Positions 55,455 to 64,000 of a stretch of DNA of 64,000 nt are shown piece by piece. The stretch comes from Ophiodon elongatus. Its lineage: Eukaryota; Chordata; Actinopteri; Perciformes; Hexagrammidae. The stretch is from assembly GCA_016806645.1 (NCBI GenBank), contig JACSYO010002062.1, forward strand, positions 463,001 through 527,000, read 5' to 3'. The translations under genes were made by a program, and so were the position numbers. The notes below the pieces were generated by a model. The model was not told the origin of the DNA, did not search any database, and was given only the letters and a program-made list of their open reading frames with translations. Within the stretch, counting starts at the first letter, position 1. Every line of letters starts with the position of its first letter.

Positions 55455-55591
55455 GTGAGAGATTTAAGGGGAACTTTAGGGCCATAACCCCCCCGACCCC
55501 CCTCCCCAGGCTGAAAGAGAACAAAGGGCAGACATTCATTAATCTCTTTGTGCAGGCTTCTTTTCTCTCCACTCTGCTGGAGTACAGTCAG

Positions 55592-55592
<1 letters not shown>

Positions 55593-55634
<42 letters not shown>
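55593..55634. repeat. (CA)n microsatellite
   Basis: About 21 pure CA units, opposite in sense to the arrays on both sides. Confidence 0.95.
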
Positions 55635-55638
<4 letters not shown>

Positions 55639-55675
55639 CTGCCCCGCTACTTCTTATGTGTGACAACCTGCCTGC

Positions 55676-55678
<3 letters not shown>

Positions 55679-55735
<57 letters not shown>
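55679..55735. repeat. (TG)n microsatellite
   Basis: About 28 pure TG units. Confidence 0.95.
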
Positions 55736-55736
<1 letters not shown>

Positions 55737-56770
55737 TCTCAAATCAGCCACATATGAAGACCACTGCGTCCTGACAAATGCATCTGCACTGTTTATGTAT
55801 TACTCCCATTGATGTGGACGCAGATAAATATGTGATTGGTGCGAAGGGGGGGGTGGGGGGAGCGGTGCTGCAGTTCGGGCCTGGGGAGGCAGGCAGGATG
55901 TTCCCATGCTACGCAGTGTCGGCAGCTGGCTGGCCCGTGGCCAAGCCAAACCCGCAGTGGGGCTGGAGGGAGAGCGGACCCAGCACCGGGATCCAGTTAC
56001 CGTTTCCTCAATCACCGGGCAGGGAGAGAGAGAGACCTGATGAGCAGTCTTTCCTGTCTGCGCAGGGATGATAAAAATGATAGATTTGGGAGAGCAGGCT
56101 TGGCTGTGGGCAGACGCCCCGCGCCAGCTGAGGATGAAAGTCTAATTTCATTCGGAAAGATGAACTGCCAACTCTCTTGTTTCTTCTTCTTCGTCTTCTT
56201 GTCCTCCCATCGTGCCCATCAACCTCTGCCCCTCGTGGAAAAAGCACAGAGAGGTAAAAGAAGCTGGGGTGTGGGGAGGGGGGAGGGGGGGCCCATATGG
56301 AAGCCATTCTCCCGCCCGTCCCACCCATCGCTTCTGCTGGGAATGTTTTCGCTGCTCTCCGGAGATGAGCGCTGTGATGTCACACACTGGCACAGTAGTG
56401 CTGCGTCAGTAAAGAGGAGGAGGAAGAGAGGACCGGGAGGCACAGGGGTAAGAGGGGGCTGGCAATGGCAAGTGAATTGCTGAGCCGCCAGTTTTTGTTT
56501 TTTTTCTCGCCACACTGTAAATGAGCGTGCTGGGTCCCTTAATTGGAAACATTCATAGGGGGGCGACACCGAGGGGGTGGAGGAGGAGGGGGGGCTCCTG
56601 AGATCCTAGAAATGAGAGAGGGCCGTGTTCTGTCAGGGGTTCGGGTGTCTTTTCAATTAAGGAGGCCAAAACATCTCTCCCTGCAGGACGAGTCCCAGCA
56701 GAGGAGCAAGTCCTGATCTGAAACAGCTCAGGCTGCTTCTAATAAAGTATTTATGTACCCTCCTCCCCCT

Positions 56771-56772
<2 letters not shown>
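55736..56772. other. GC-richer non-coding DNA with G runs
   Basis: Contains G-rich patches at 55845-55862 and 56274-56291, each with several G runs. The 215-codon frame at 55836-56483 is long but rich in Arg/Gly/Ser from G-rich composition, and no domain is recognisable. The part near 56470-56560 (AAGTGAATTGCTGAGCC, CCTTAATTGGAAACATTC) has enhancer-like composition. Confidence 0.3.

Positions 56773-56775
<3 letters not shown>

Positions 56776-56822
<47 letters not shown>
56776..56822. repeat. (CA)n microsatellite
   Basis: About 23 CA units followed by AAACACAAACACACC. Confidence 0.95.
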
Positions 56823-56828
<6 letters not shown>

Positions 56829-57109
56829 AACACACCCCTTCTCTCTTCACAGAAAAACAATACAAACGGGCTGGCCTTGCTCTCTGCTGGAGATCATTCC
56901 GTGAAAATAGAAGTGTAATTTATCCACTGGTGAATATTCCAGAGCTGCGGTGCTGTCCCACTGACTCTTGTCGTGTGACACGTCTATCATCGACAGTTCT
57001 GGACCGCTTTTCATCGCATCTGTTAAAAAGGATAAAAAGGAGGTGAACTCCGTATTTATGAATGAACTTCGGACTGAGGAGAGACATAAGCGTTTTCTAT
57101 TGAAATGAT

Positions 57110-57410
57110 GTGGCCCCGAGCTGACATGAGCTGTAGCAATGTGTGTCTCTGTACTACTAGCTGCTTTTCAGAGTCAGCTGTAATTGCAGTAATTGGTCCA
57201 GTTCTTTTTTGATGTGAGTTTCCAGCATTTTAAGTAATGTATGAACTGAAGCTCTGACTGGCCGAGGGCTGCCTTAGGCTTTCTGAAAGTAGCCCAAAGT
57301 CCGTATTTGAAACGGCATTACAGCAAATGTGCGTGTCAAAGTTTGCCAAAGATGTAATTGATGCAAAAGGCTGTTATGAATTTATTTTGCCTCCTCACGC
57401 TAGCTTTTTC
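57110..57410. other. Candidate conserved non-coding element
   Basis: About 300 bp with no repeats, no CA runs and balanced composition. Words include GTCAGCTGTAATTGCAGTAA, TTACAGCAAATGTGCGTG, GTCAAAGTTTGCCAAAG and TGTTATGAATTTATTTTGCC, with TAAT and TTTAT homeodomain-type cores. Of the unannotated blocks it looks most like vertebrate conserved regulatory DNA, but that rests on appearance only. Confidence 0.3.
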
Positions 57411-57425
57411 TGGAGTTTTAAGGCA

Positions 57426-57600
57426 CATTAAGACTTACGGCTTGACTTGGACTTGTCCCCCAATTAATTCAGACTTGAATTGGACCTGCCCCTCAAAGAC
57501 TTGTGACCTGACTTGGACATGTCCGTCAAAGATTTGAGAGTTGACTTGGACTTGCCCCTCAAAGACTTTGCACTTGATTTGGACAAAAAATGACTTGTGT
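57426..57600 (-). repeat. CAAGTC-type minisatellite, opposite strand
   Basis: Four to five diverged units of about 42 bp built on GACTTGGAC(T/A)TG(T/C)CC and CTCAAAGACTT. Read on the minus strand it gives CAAGTCCAAGTC words, matching the type of the array at 4868-5050. Units here are longer and include a C/G-richer half. Confidence 0.75.
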
Positions 57601-58348
57601 GCATCTCTGCGCCATATTGTAGGTCATGTGATTACTGCCGAAAGGAGAAAACTATTTTTGCTGATGGAAAAGCTAGCAAGTGGACCTGGATAAAAGTTTT
57701 GTTGTTCGTCAGATTACTGATTCCAAGGTCAAGAATGAACTTTCATGATCAACTGATCAATCTTGTCTGTACATCATCTGTGTTAAGATACATTCTCCCA
57801 TAAATATCTAAATGAAATAGTTTAAACATTGAATTGATATGGACTCCACCTCTCCCCATCTTTTTTACAGTGGTGGAGAGATTCTTCTGCTCTCAGGTTA
57901 TAAATTTGGACAGCAAGGGGAGGGGTGTAAAAAGAAAAAAAAAGTGAGTCCAGTCTTTACGAGACTCAACTGTATTGACTGTAGCACACATGGTGATCGT
58001 GGGGGTCGGGGGGGGTATTCTGTCACATACACCTAAATTTAAGCCATTCCCAGAGGCCAGGCCAAACAAAGCCTCAGGAAAAGGCCCCGCTCTGGTACGG
58101 TGGGCCGGCCCAGCGCTGCTAGTCTGAAAAACAACAGGAAACACATGTGGAGGGCTCGATTCAGGGAGGGGGCTTCAGGCCCGCGGAGCAGCCAGGAACC
58201 AGGATCCCGGGACCAAGACCCCACCTGACCCCGTCGGTTCCCACTGACACTTCCTTATCCGCTACATTGGGGCAAAGGTCGAGGGCAGAGGGACGGGCGG
58301 CAGATGTCAGTGCTGAGCTCAGCTACAGGAAGCAGCCTGGGCACAGAG
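57601..58348. other. Non-coding DNA, GC-rising
   Basis: Unique-looking sequence with G runs at 58003-58017. No gene recognised. Confidence 0.35.
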
Positions 58349-58402
58349 CGGGGGATGGGGTGGGGGGGGTGCGGGGGATGGGTTGGGGGGGGGGTAGGGG
58401 GG
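58349..58402 (+). other. G-quadruplex-prone G tract
   Basis: At least six runs of four or more G within 54 bp on the plus strand, with linkers of one to seven bases (AT, T, TGC, ATGGGTT, TA). This is the strongest quadruplex candidate in the window. Confidence 0.85.
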
Positions 58403-59153
58403 CGTGACGAGGGCGCCGTGATGGATGGTTTTTGTCCCATGGCGTTGTCATGCCAACACATAAACACAGCCTCAATGCCTCCGGCAAAGCTATTCCTGCA
58501 TCAATATATCTTGATATTTACACTCACAGTTACACCAGCCAGCTGGGATTAAAGAGCAACACGTGTGTGCCCCATGTTGGGACGCTGAGGTGGACGAGGG
58601 TCATACGGCCATGTTTGTTTTGGGAACAAGTCCTCGTCTGTAGATAGTGGGATTACCGAAAGACTCAAAACAGAGGCTGGAAATGGGGTGTCATCTGAGA
58701 TGTGTATGAAGCCCTGTCTTCCTCCAGGCTCATACACAAGAGACGGATCACTGAAACGCACCCAACACCCCTCATCATCGTCATCCTCACTGTCGTCTTC
58801 TTCTTTCATGTGCTTTTCTTCTGTACCTTTGTCTCTCCCCAGCGAGTCAAACAGAAAAGCTTTGTCTGAGTTTGGGAAACTTTAATCACCCAATATTCCA
58901 AATATTCATCGCGCAGCCAACGTCAATGTTTAGTGCCGACACAGTGGGGGATATCGGGATATCGGTTTCTAAAACTGACAAACGTTATCTTTACATTACC
59001 TCAGTTGATCTGGCAGTATGTTTTCCTGCCAGCATCCTTTATTAGAATTCACATTTTTGTTACATTTGGTAAACTATTTCAATCTTTGTTAAATTAATCC
59101 TTTGCGTACTGTTACATCTTTTGCTATGGTCTTAGAGCCAGACCATAACAAAT
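58403..59153. other. Non-coding DNA, possibly containing a decayed LTR
   Basis: The last few hundred bases before 59154 would be an LTR if the primer-binding-site call is right; the stretch ends GAGCCAGACCATAACA, so it has the CA end expected. I could not place the 5' end of the LTR or a polyadenylation signal. Confidence 0.3.
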
Positions 59154-59166
59154 TGGGGGCTCGTCC
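59154..59166 (+). other. tRNA-Pro-type primer-binding site of an LTR element
   Basis: TGGGGGCTCGTCC is identical to the first 13 bases of the primer-binding site, complementary to the tRNA-Pro 3' end, used by gammaretrovirus-like and some other LTR elements. It lies three bases after ...ATAACA, and a short gap after an LTR CA end is typical. The further bases (AATTTGAGAC) diverge. The match is unlikely by chance, but no gag or pol is visible downstream, so this is at most a remnant. Confidence 0.5.
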
Positions 59167-59890
59167 AATTTGAGACTTAAGCAGGAAGTCTAGTTGAACA
59201 GACTTCAACTAAACCTAAATAGTAAAGTTTTCTTCAAAGTTAAGACTCAAATTCCCCAGACAAAACAGGATGACTAAATATGATAAAAAAAAATTTAAAC
59301 AAGGACATTTGAAACATGACTAAAATGAGATTAAAACAAATAGCTGCTTTGGCTGCTTTGCATTTGTGTCAGTGTTACTCGTCTAATTACAAATTCCCAG
59401 TAACATTCGAGCAGTGTTTATTTCCACCGTGCAGCCGGGCGGTTCTCAATTTCACCAACGCAATTGTGTTTGACTGACATTTTAACGCTACCCTATCATG
59501 CAGTGACTCGTGTTCATGTTAAATACCCTCTTGTTTGCTATGTTCCTTTCTCCCTTTTGATGAATCACACCGCAGTATGTTACCACTGCAGCCACCCAGT
59601 TTCCCCCCGCTGGATCGTAAAGGTTTCATCTCATCTTTAATGCTATGCTGTTAAGCACATTTTAAGTATCCCCCCCCCCCACATAAACTTCTGTGTGTCA
59701 TATGTGCTGACAGAATTGTGCATCAGTGACCCTGAATCTTGCAGCACTCTTCATGGTCTTTATTTCCCAGAGGCTAACGGCGTTGTCTCCTGTCGGAACG
59801 CGGCGGAGCAGCTCTGCACCGCGTCCAGAGTCAACACCAGAGGAGATGGAGGCAGTTTGTGTGTGAGATCCCGACTAGCCGGAACGAAGC
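59167..59890. other. Non-coding DNA downstream of the primer-binding site
   Basis: An A9 run near 59285 and a C10-type run near 59671-59681. No viral-type coding region can be read. Nothing else is recognised. Confidence 0.35.
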
Positions 59891-59986
59891 GGCAAAAAAG
59901 GTGCCGGCAAAAAAGGTGCCGGCAAAAAAGGTGCCGGCAAAAAAGGTACCGGCAAAAAAGGTACCAGCAAAAAAGGTACCGGCAAA
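59891..59986. repeat. 15-bp minisatellite
   Basis: Three units GGCAAAAAAGGTGCC, two GGCAAAAAAGGTACC, one AGCAAAAAAGGTACC, then a partial GGCAAA. Because the unit is 15 bp, frames stay open on both strands (Arg-Gln-Lys-Arg-Cys on plus, Ala-Gly-Thr-Phe-Phe on minus). The surrounding plus-strand frame (59695-60162) has no ATG codon, so a gene is not supported. Confidence 0.95.
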
Positions 59987-60179
59987 CCGGGAACGCGTGG
60001 ACGAACCAATTCCAACCTGCACATGTGCCTACAAGCTCTCCGCCAATCGACACGGAGAAACCATTGATTCATTCAGGGCTGTTTATTGAAGAAAAAAAAA
60101 GAAAAAATCACTTAGACGCGTGTTTAAACCGTAGGATTCGAGGGGCATCTCTTCAAGATTAAATGAGTTTTGGATGAAT

Positions 60180-60440
60180 TTCTCTCTCGCTTTGCTCTCC
60201 ACCCTCATTCGGCACGGAGCTCACTGGCGGAGCCATTCCGACGGTAATGAAAATAAATACAGGCCTTGGGAATCCGCGTCCATTCCAAGAGCCAGTCATC
60301 TATGAAGCGACCTCATTCTTATATAAGAGTCCCTATTTGGATTCGGTTCACATCACAGTTTATTTGACTTGATTTCCCTAAATAGGGCCCTGATTGGGTT
60401 GCATAAGGGCTGGGTGGGGTTATGGGATAAGTAGAAAAGG
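60180..60440. other. Candidate regulatory block with a CArG box
   Basis: Non-repetitive sequence with CCTAAATAGG (60377-60386), a perfect serum-response-factor CArG consensus CC(A/T)6GG. A near match CCCTATTTGG lies near 60332 and a TTATATAAG TATA-like word near 60318. Two CArG-type sites within about 50 bp plus a TATA-like word could mark a muscle or growth-responsive enhancer or promoter, but no transcript start or exon follows. Confidence 0.3.
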
Positions 60441-62375
60441 GAAAGGGGTGATCAGGAGGAGAACGAGAGTGAAAGAATAATTAGAGGGGTGTTTCATGTT
60501 CAGGTTTTACGTGTCCAAGTGGGGAACTGGTTTGGCAGCGAGGAGTGTGCTGAAAAACCAGCAGTGTAGGACAAATCATCCCAGTCATCATTCCTTCTGA
60601 TGCGGATGCTGTGCATAAAAAAAAGCCATGTTGCAGTGTGAAAGAAATGCTCCTCGCCATGGCTGACTGATCGAATGCTTTACACAGCAATCCTGTGTAT
60701 ATTCAAGATGATCAAAATGTCTGCCCCTTCCCCGATTCCTAATTGAGGATTTGCAAAACTGGGAAATGAGGAAGGCCCACAACACTCCTCTCAGAAAACA
60801 GTGTATAGCCACTTCAACAACAGAAAAACAGAACTGCACCCTAAAACACACAAAACACCAAAATGTTTTAGGGTTGACATAACCTAAGAAACCCTGAATA
60901 ACAAAATAGCTGAAAACACACCAAGGAATCCAACAGAGCCATAACAAGCTACACTAGTTATGTCAAGAACACGCCCATTTGATGTGTGGCAGTCTATAAT
61001 TAAACACCTGATAAGCCAGAGAGACTTTTTGGCGTAGCTGGCAAGCACAAGAATGTTGGCCAGGTGACATTTTCTTCAGCATCTCAACACCCAACACAAG
61101 ACCTGTGTGTTTTTAAATGTCAGACAGTAGAAAACATGTATTCATGGGAAGTCGAGATTCTCATCTTCTAAGATTCTGAATCGATATACAACTTCCAAAA
61201 ATAAATTTTGAAGTAAAGTTTTTTTCTACCAAAGAACTTAGATGTTGCTACTGATGGACAGCAAACCTACACATCAAGTCCAAGTTGCGTCAAGCGTCAA
61301 CGTGCCACTTTTCAACAAATCCCACAAGAGCCCAGTTTCACTGTTTCGTTTTGTGGGCAATTTTTTATATCAGCACGTTTCTAAGAAATAAAAATTTGCA
61401 GCTGGCCAATTTTAATTAATGTAACAGGCAGCGTTTCTATTTTTTTGTACAGCTTGACGTTGTCATTCTCAAAGTCCCTGAGAGGGTTTCTAAGAGAGCT
61501 CACCGGCACACCTGTCTGCTGTGTATCTTGTGTCACTCATGCCTTTACTTACTCCAAACTACCTCACAATCTTTTCTACAGGGATTCTTTCTGTAATGCG
61601 ATCATCAAGTGAAAAAAAAAAGTCCCTTCTGATTCCTTATAAGCTCATCTGGTTTTCTCTACCGAATCAAGACAGACGCTGCTTTGCACACCATTTCAGT
61701 GTTACAACCAAATTTCAGCCAATTCAATTTTTTCGCAATGCTTCAGGTTGAAGGAGCCTGGGAAAGAATAATGAACTCCATCAGCTCTTAAATCTTTCAA
61801 AATAAAACAGTTGAATGCAAGAGTTGAATTGGACTCTTGAATCTTAGAAAAGCATGTCCAGGAATTTAGCAACATGTGACTCACAGTTCCTTGTAATGGT
61901 TTTCAGAGCAGCATAATAACCCACCATCTGCTTTAACAAGACCGTTTATGTTTTATGGATGTTATCTGTTTAGTTATTTCATAGTGCATCTGCACCTGAA
62001 GAGAAATATAATATCCTTAAACAAGCTCGTTTGCAAACCTTTCTTGACAGGAAATGACCAGAAACTGGAGTCTTAGCGAAGGCCTTCCCATGGCTTGCTT
62101 GTATCACAGAATATTTTTTGCAGATATTTGGCCCCGGAATCGTTGTGGCCGATACGTCCAAAATAAATCTGGAGCGGCCGCTGAGTGGAATAAAAGGGAA
62201 AAAAAAGAAGTAGTCGGATTATTTTCTCAGAGAGACTTCTGAGAGGTCGGGAGAGATTTCACACACTGCAGACACAACAACTGCATGTTTCCACACAGGG
62301 CGACCTCACGACCCCGAGAAGCACCATCTCCATGCGAAAACCCAGGCGTGACCGCGTCTCTTAACACACTCAGAC

Positions 62376-62378
<3 letters not shown>
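60441..62378. other. Non-coding DNA, no recognised gene
   Basis: AT-leaning unique-looking sequence. Open frames show no domain, and no long microsatellite or bounded repeat is seen. Confidence 0.35.

Positions 62379-62435
<57 letters not shown>
62379..62435. repeat. (TG)n microsatellite
   Basis: About 28 pure TG units followed by a run of seven G. Confidence 0.95.
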
Positions 62436-62436
<1 letters not shown>

Positions 62437-62546
62437 GGGGGGGTTAGAGTGTGAGAACCCCTGCAAGTGCGATGACAATGGTGAGAGATCGCTAACACCC
62501 CCCAGGCTTAACGTATAGCTTCCAAGGTCAAGCTTTTTTCTCTCCC

Positions 62547-62710
62547 ACGCGTCTCGTCTGGTGAATGACCCTCTGTGCGGCAAGGCGGTCCGGCCAGCGG
62601 CGGTCCGTCCGGATGCCGACGCGATTACCGCGGGGATGAATTCCCCGGCGACCCGCCTTGACATTTCAGGATTAGTCACGACGGCTGATACCATGAGCGC
62701 CTGTTAATGC
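62547..62710. other. CpG-dense patch, candidate regulatory element
   Basis: About 18 CpG dinucleotides in the first 115 bp (GCGGTCCGGCCAGCGGCGG, GCCGACGCGATTACCGCG), unlike the CpG-poor surroundings. It is followed by CAGGATTAGTCACG and GAGCGCCTGTTAATGC with homeodomain-type GGATTA and TTAAT cores. Too short for a usual CpG island. It may be the edge of an unmethylated promoter or enhancer. Confidence 0.35.
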
Positions 62711-63234
62711 TACCATCAATGGGGGGTACTGTCTGTCCCTTCCGCCCACTCATATTTGAGGAATTCTCTCTTCCTCTCTGTCTGTCTGTTGTGGTTCCTC
62801 TCTGCTCGTTCATGTTCGGGGTTGCGAGTCAGCTTACTTATAATGTAACGCCCAAACTGTGAATCAGACATTCTAGCAGACATCTTGTTTCTAAATCAGT
62901 ATTTCTCTATAGGTGAGTAAGCAGTAGGTTCGGATACATTGTGGAGCCCTAATCCCCGGGGGATCTCCGCGTAGAGATGGGAGGCGATGGACAGTGAGAA
63001 CTATGTGGACTATGAGATCCCCCTCTAAGCCCCAGTGATTGTGGGATAAGACGAAGGTCTGCTGAAGCGTCTCAGTGAAGTGGGAGGAAGCATGTAAACC
63101 CCCCCACCCAAAAAAACCTCATCTTCTCCCCTTCTCAACATCTGCAGCCACTCACACTTTCCATGTTCTGGCTTGATGAGCCAACAACACATGTCGGGTC
63201 TGCACACGCACACAGCGAATCAGAGGCGACAGAG

Positions 63235-63235
<1 letters not shown>

Positions 63236-63271
<36 letters not shown>
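63236..63271. repeat. (TG)n microsatellite
   Basis: About 18 TG units. Confidence 0.92.
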
Positions 63272-63274
<3 letters not shown>

Positions 63275-64000
63275 TGTACATTAGAGGCAGGGGAGAGATG
63301 TTCTTGGCCGAGGCACAATCCGGAATGAGACGTCTTTCTCTGCCAAGGACAAGTTTAACTCTATTCTACTTATTTTTGGCAGCAGTGGCCCCCCGAGAAA
63401 ATCACAGTGTTGCTTTATTGGCGATTTGCTGAGAAGCTACCACGGGCTGCAGGCCCAGCTCCTCTCCGCTCACTACGTCAACAAGACTCCGTGCCGTTCA
63501 GGGGTCAGGGGTCACGCGGCTGTTCGGCTCCAGTACCAGTGGAGGGGCACGGAGAGAGAAGGGCGGCAGTTGCAGACTGAAAAAACTATTTATCAAATGT
63601 TTGAAAAAAAGAAAGAAAAGTGAAACAGCTGCTCTGTTTTTCTCAGTCACAGGCCAGAGAGGAATGTAAAGTAATACTAGACAATGATTTAAGGAGGATC
63701 CTGACAGACAGAGAAAATCACAAAGTTTCTTAAGGTTTTCATAGAAGCTTTCATTGACTATTGCAACAACCCGTTGATACCGGCGCCTGGTCGGAGGCCC
63801 ACATTGTCTGATACCGATGCACTGTGGCCCCCTTTACCTTCTGTATGAGACGCACCAGGTATTAAATTAACTACAATGTAAACCCATCCGCGTCAGTATT
63901 AGACGGTCAGAGCTACCAGTATGAAGAATGAGTTGGATGCATCAAATGCAGGACTTTCACGCATGAGACTGTTGTTCATGTCCGTGAGAAACCAAGTCAA
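63272..64000. other. Non-coding DNA to the window end
   Basis: No gene, RNA or bounded repeat is recognised. Short purine runs occur near 63605-63620. Confidence 0.35.

Noticed and set aside
55836..56483. 215-codon open frame, the longest on the plus strand
   Set aside because: Arg/Gly/Ser-rich composition follows G-rich DNA, no domain is recognisable, and overlapping frames on the other strand are also open.
59695..60162. 155-codon frame with RQKRC repeats
   Set aside because: There is no ATG in the frame, the length comes from a 15-bp minisatellite that is a multiple of three, and both strands are open over it.
1..64000. CRISPR arrays, bacterial operons or phage-type systems
   Set aside because: No regularly spaced repeats with unique spacers, no ribosome-binding-site/ORF organisation, and the repeat content is typical of a vertebrate nuclear genome.

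Overview
The window looks like a piece of a ray-finned fish nuclear genome, most likely a spiny-rayed (percomorph) teleost. The grounds are the very high density of long (CA)n/(TG)n arrays, many GA and GTGC arrays, and small interspersed repeats I recognise from teleost genomes. It also holds decayed hAT, BEL/Pao, LTR-type and LINE sequence. Nothing bacterial, plasmid or phage-like is visible. No host protein-coding gene can be supported: most longer open frames are translations of dinucleotide arrays (THTHTH, VCVCVC) or of repeats. The window is best read as intergenic or deep intronic DNA, with three weak exon-like candidates (34.7, 46.25 and 54.8 kb).

Layout. 0-6.2 kb: unique AT-rich DNA, short direct duplications, a CAAGTC minisatellite and strong CA/GA arrays. 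6.2-12.5 kb: a G-rich tandem patch, a long-inverted-repeat MITE (6.84-7.25 kb), a short CCTAAACC-family copy, and a composite element bounded by CATAGAC/GTCTATG. 12.5-20.2 kb: microsatellite-dense DNA with a frameshifted LINE tail on the minus strand (14.4-14.8 kb). 20.2-29 kb is the richest mobile-element region. It has a TIR element split by a second element with a 7-bp target duplication, a second clean copy of that inserter, a 782-bp deleted hAT element with 8-bp target duplications, and right beside it a decayed BEL/Pao gag-protease fragment.

29-42 kb: further CCTAAACC-family copies, long TG arrays, a LINE-type 3' tail, a third inserter copy, and a perfect 21-bp-stem hairpin. 42-54 kb: mostly unremarkable, with a MITE that has subterminal tandem repeats (47.4-47.9 kb), a second copy of the split TIR family, and a fuller CCTAAACC-family copy. 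54-64 kb: higher GC, with blocks whose composition suggests conserved non-coding DNA (54.8, 55.1, 57.1, 60.2, 62.6 kb), a strong G-quadruplex-prone tract (58.35 kb), a second CAAGTC-type array, a tRNA-Pro-type primer-binding site marking an LTR-element remnant (59.15 kb), and a 15-bp minisatellite.

The parts interact as genome history rather than as a pathway: nested insertions, target duplications and repeat-borne microsatellites give a relative order of events. I found no convincing new multi-gene system. Repeat-family names rest on recognition and internal comparison within this window, not on a database search.
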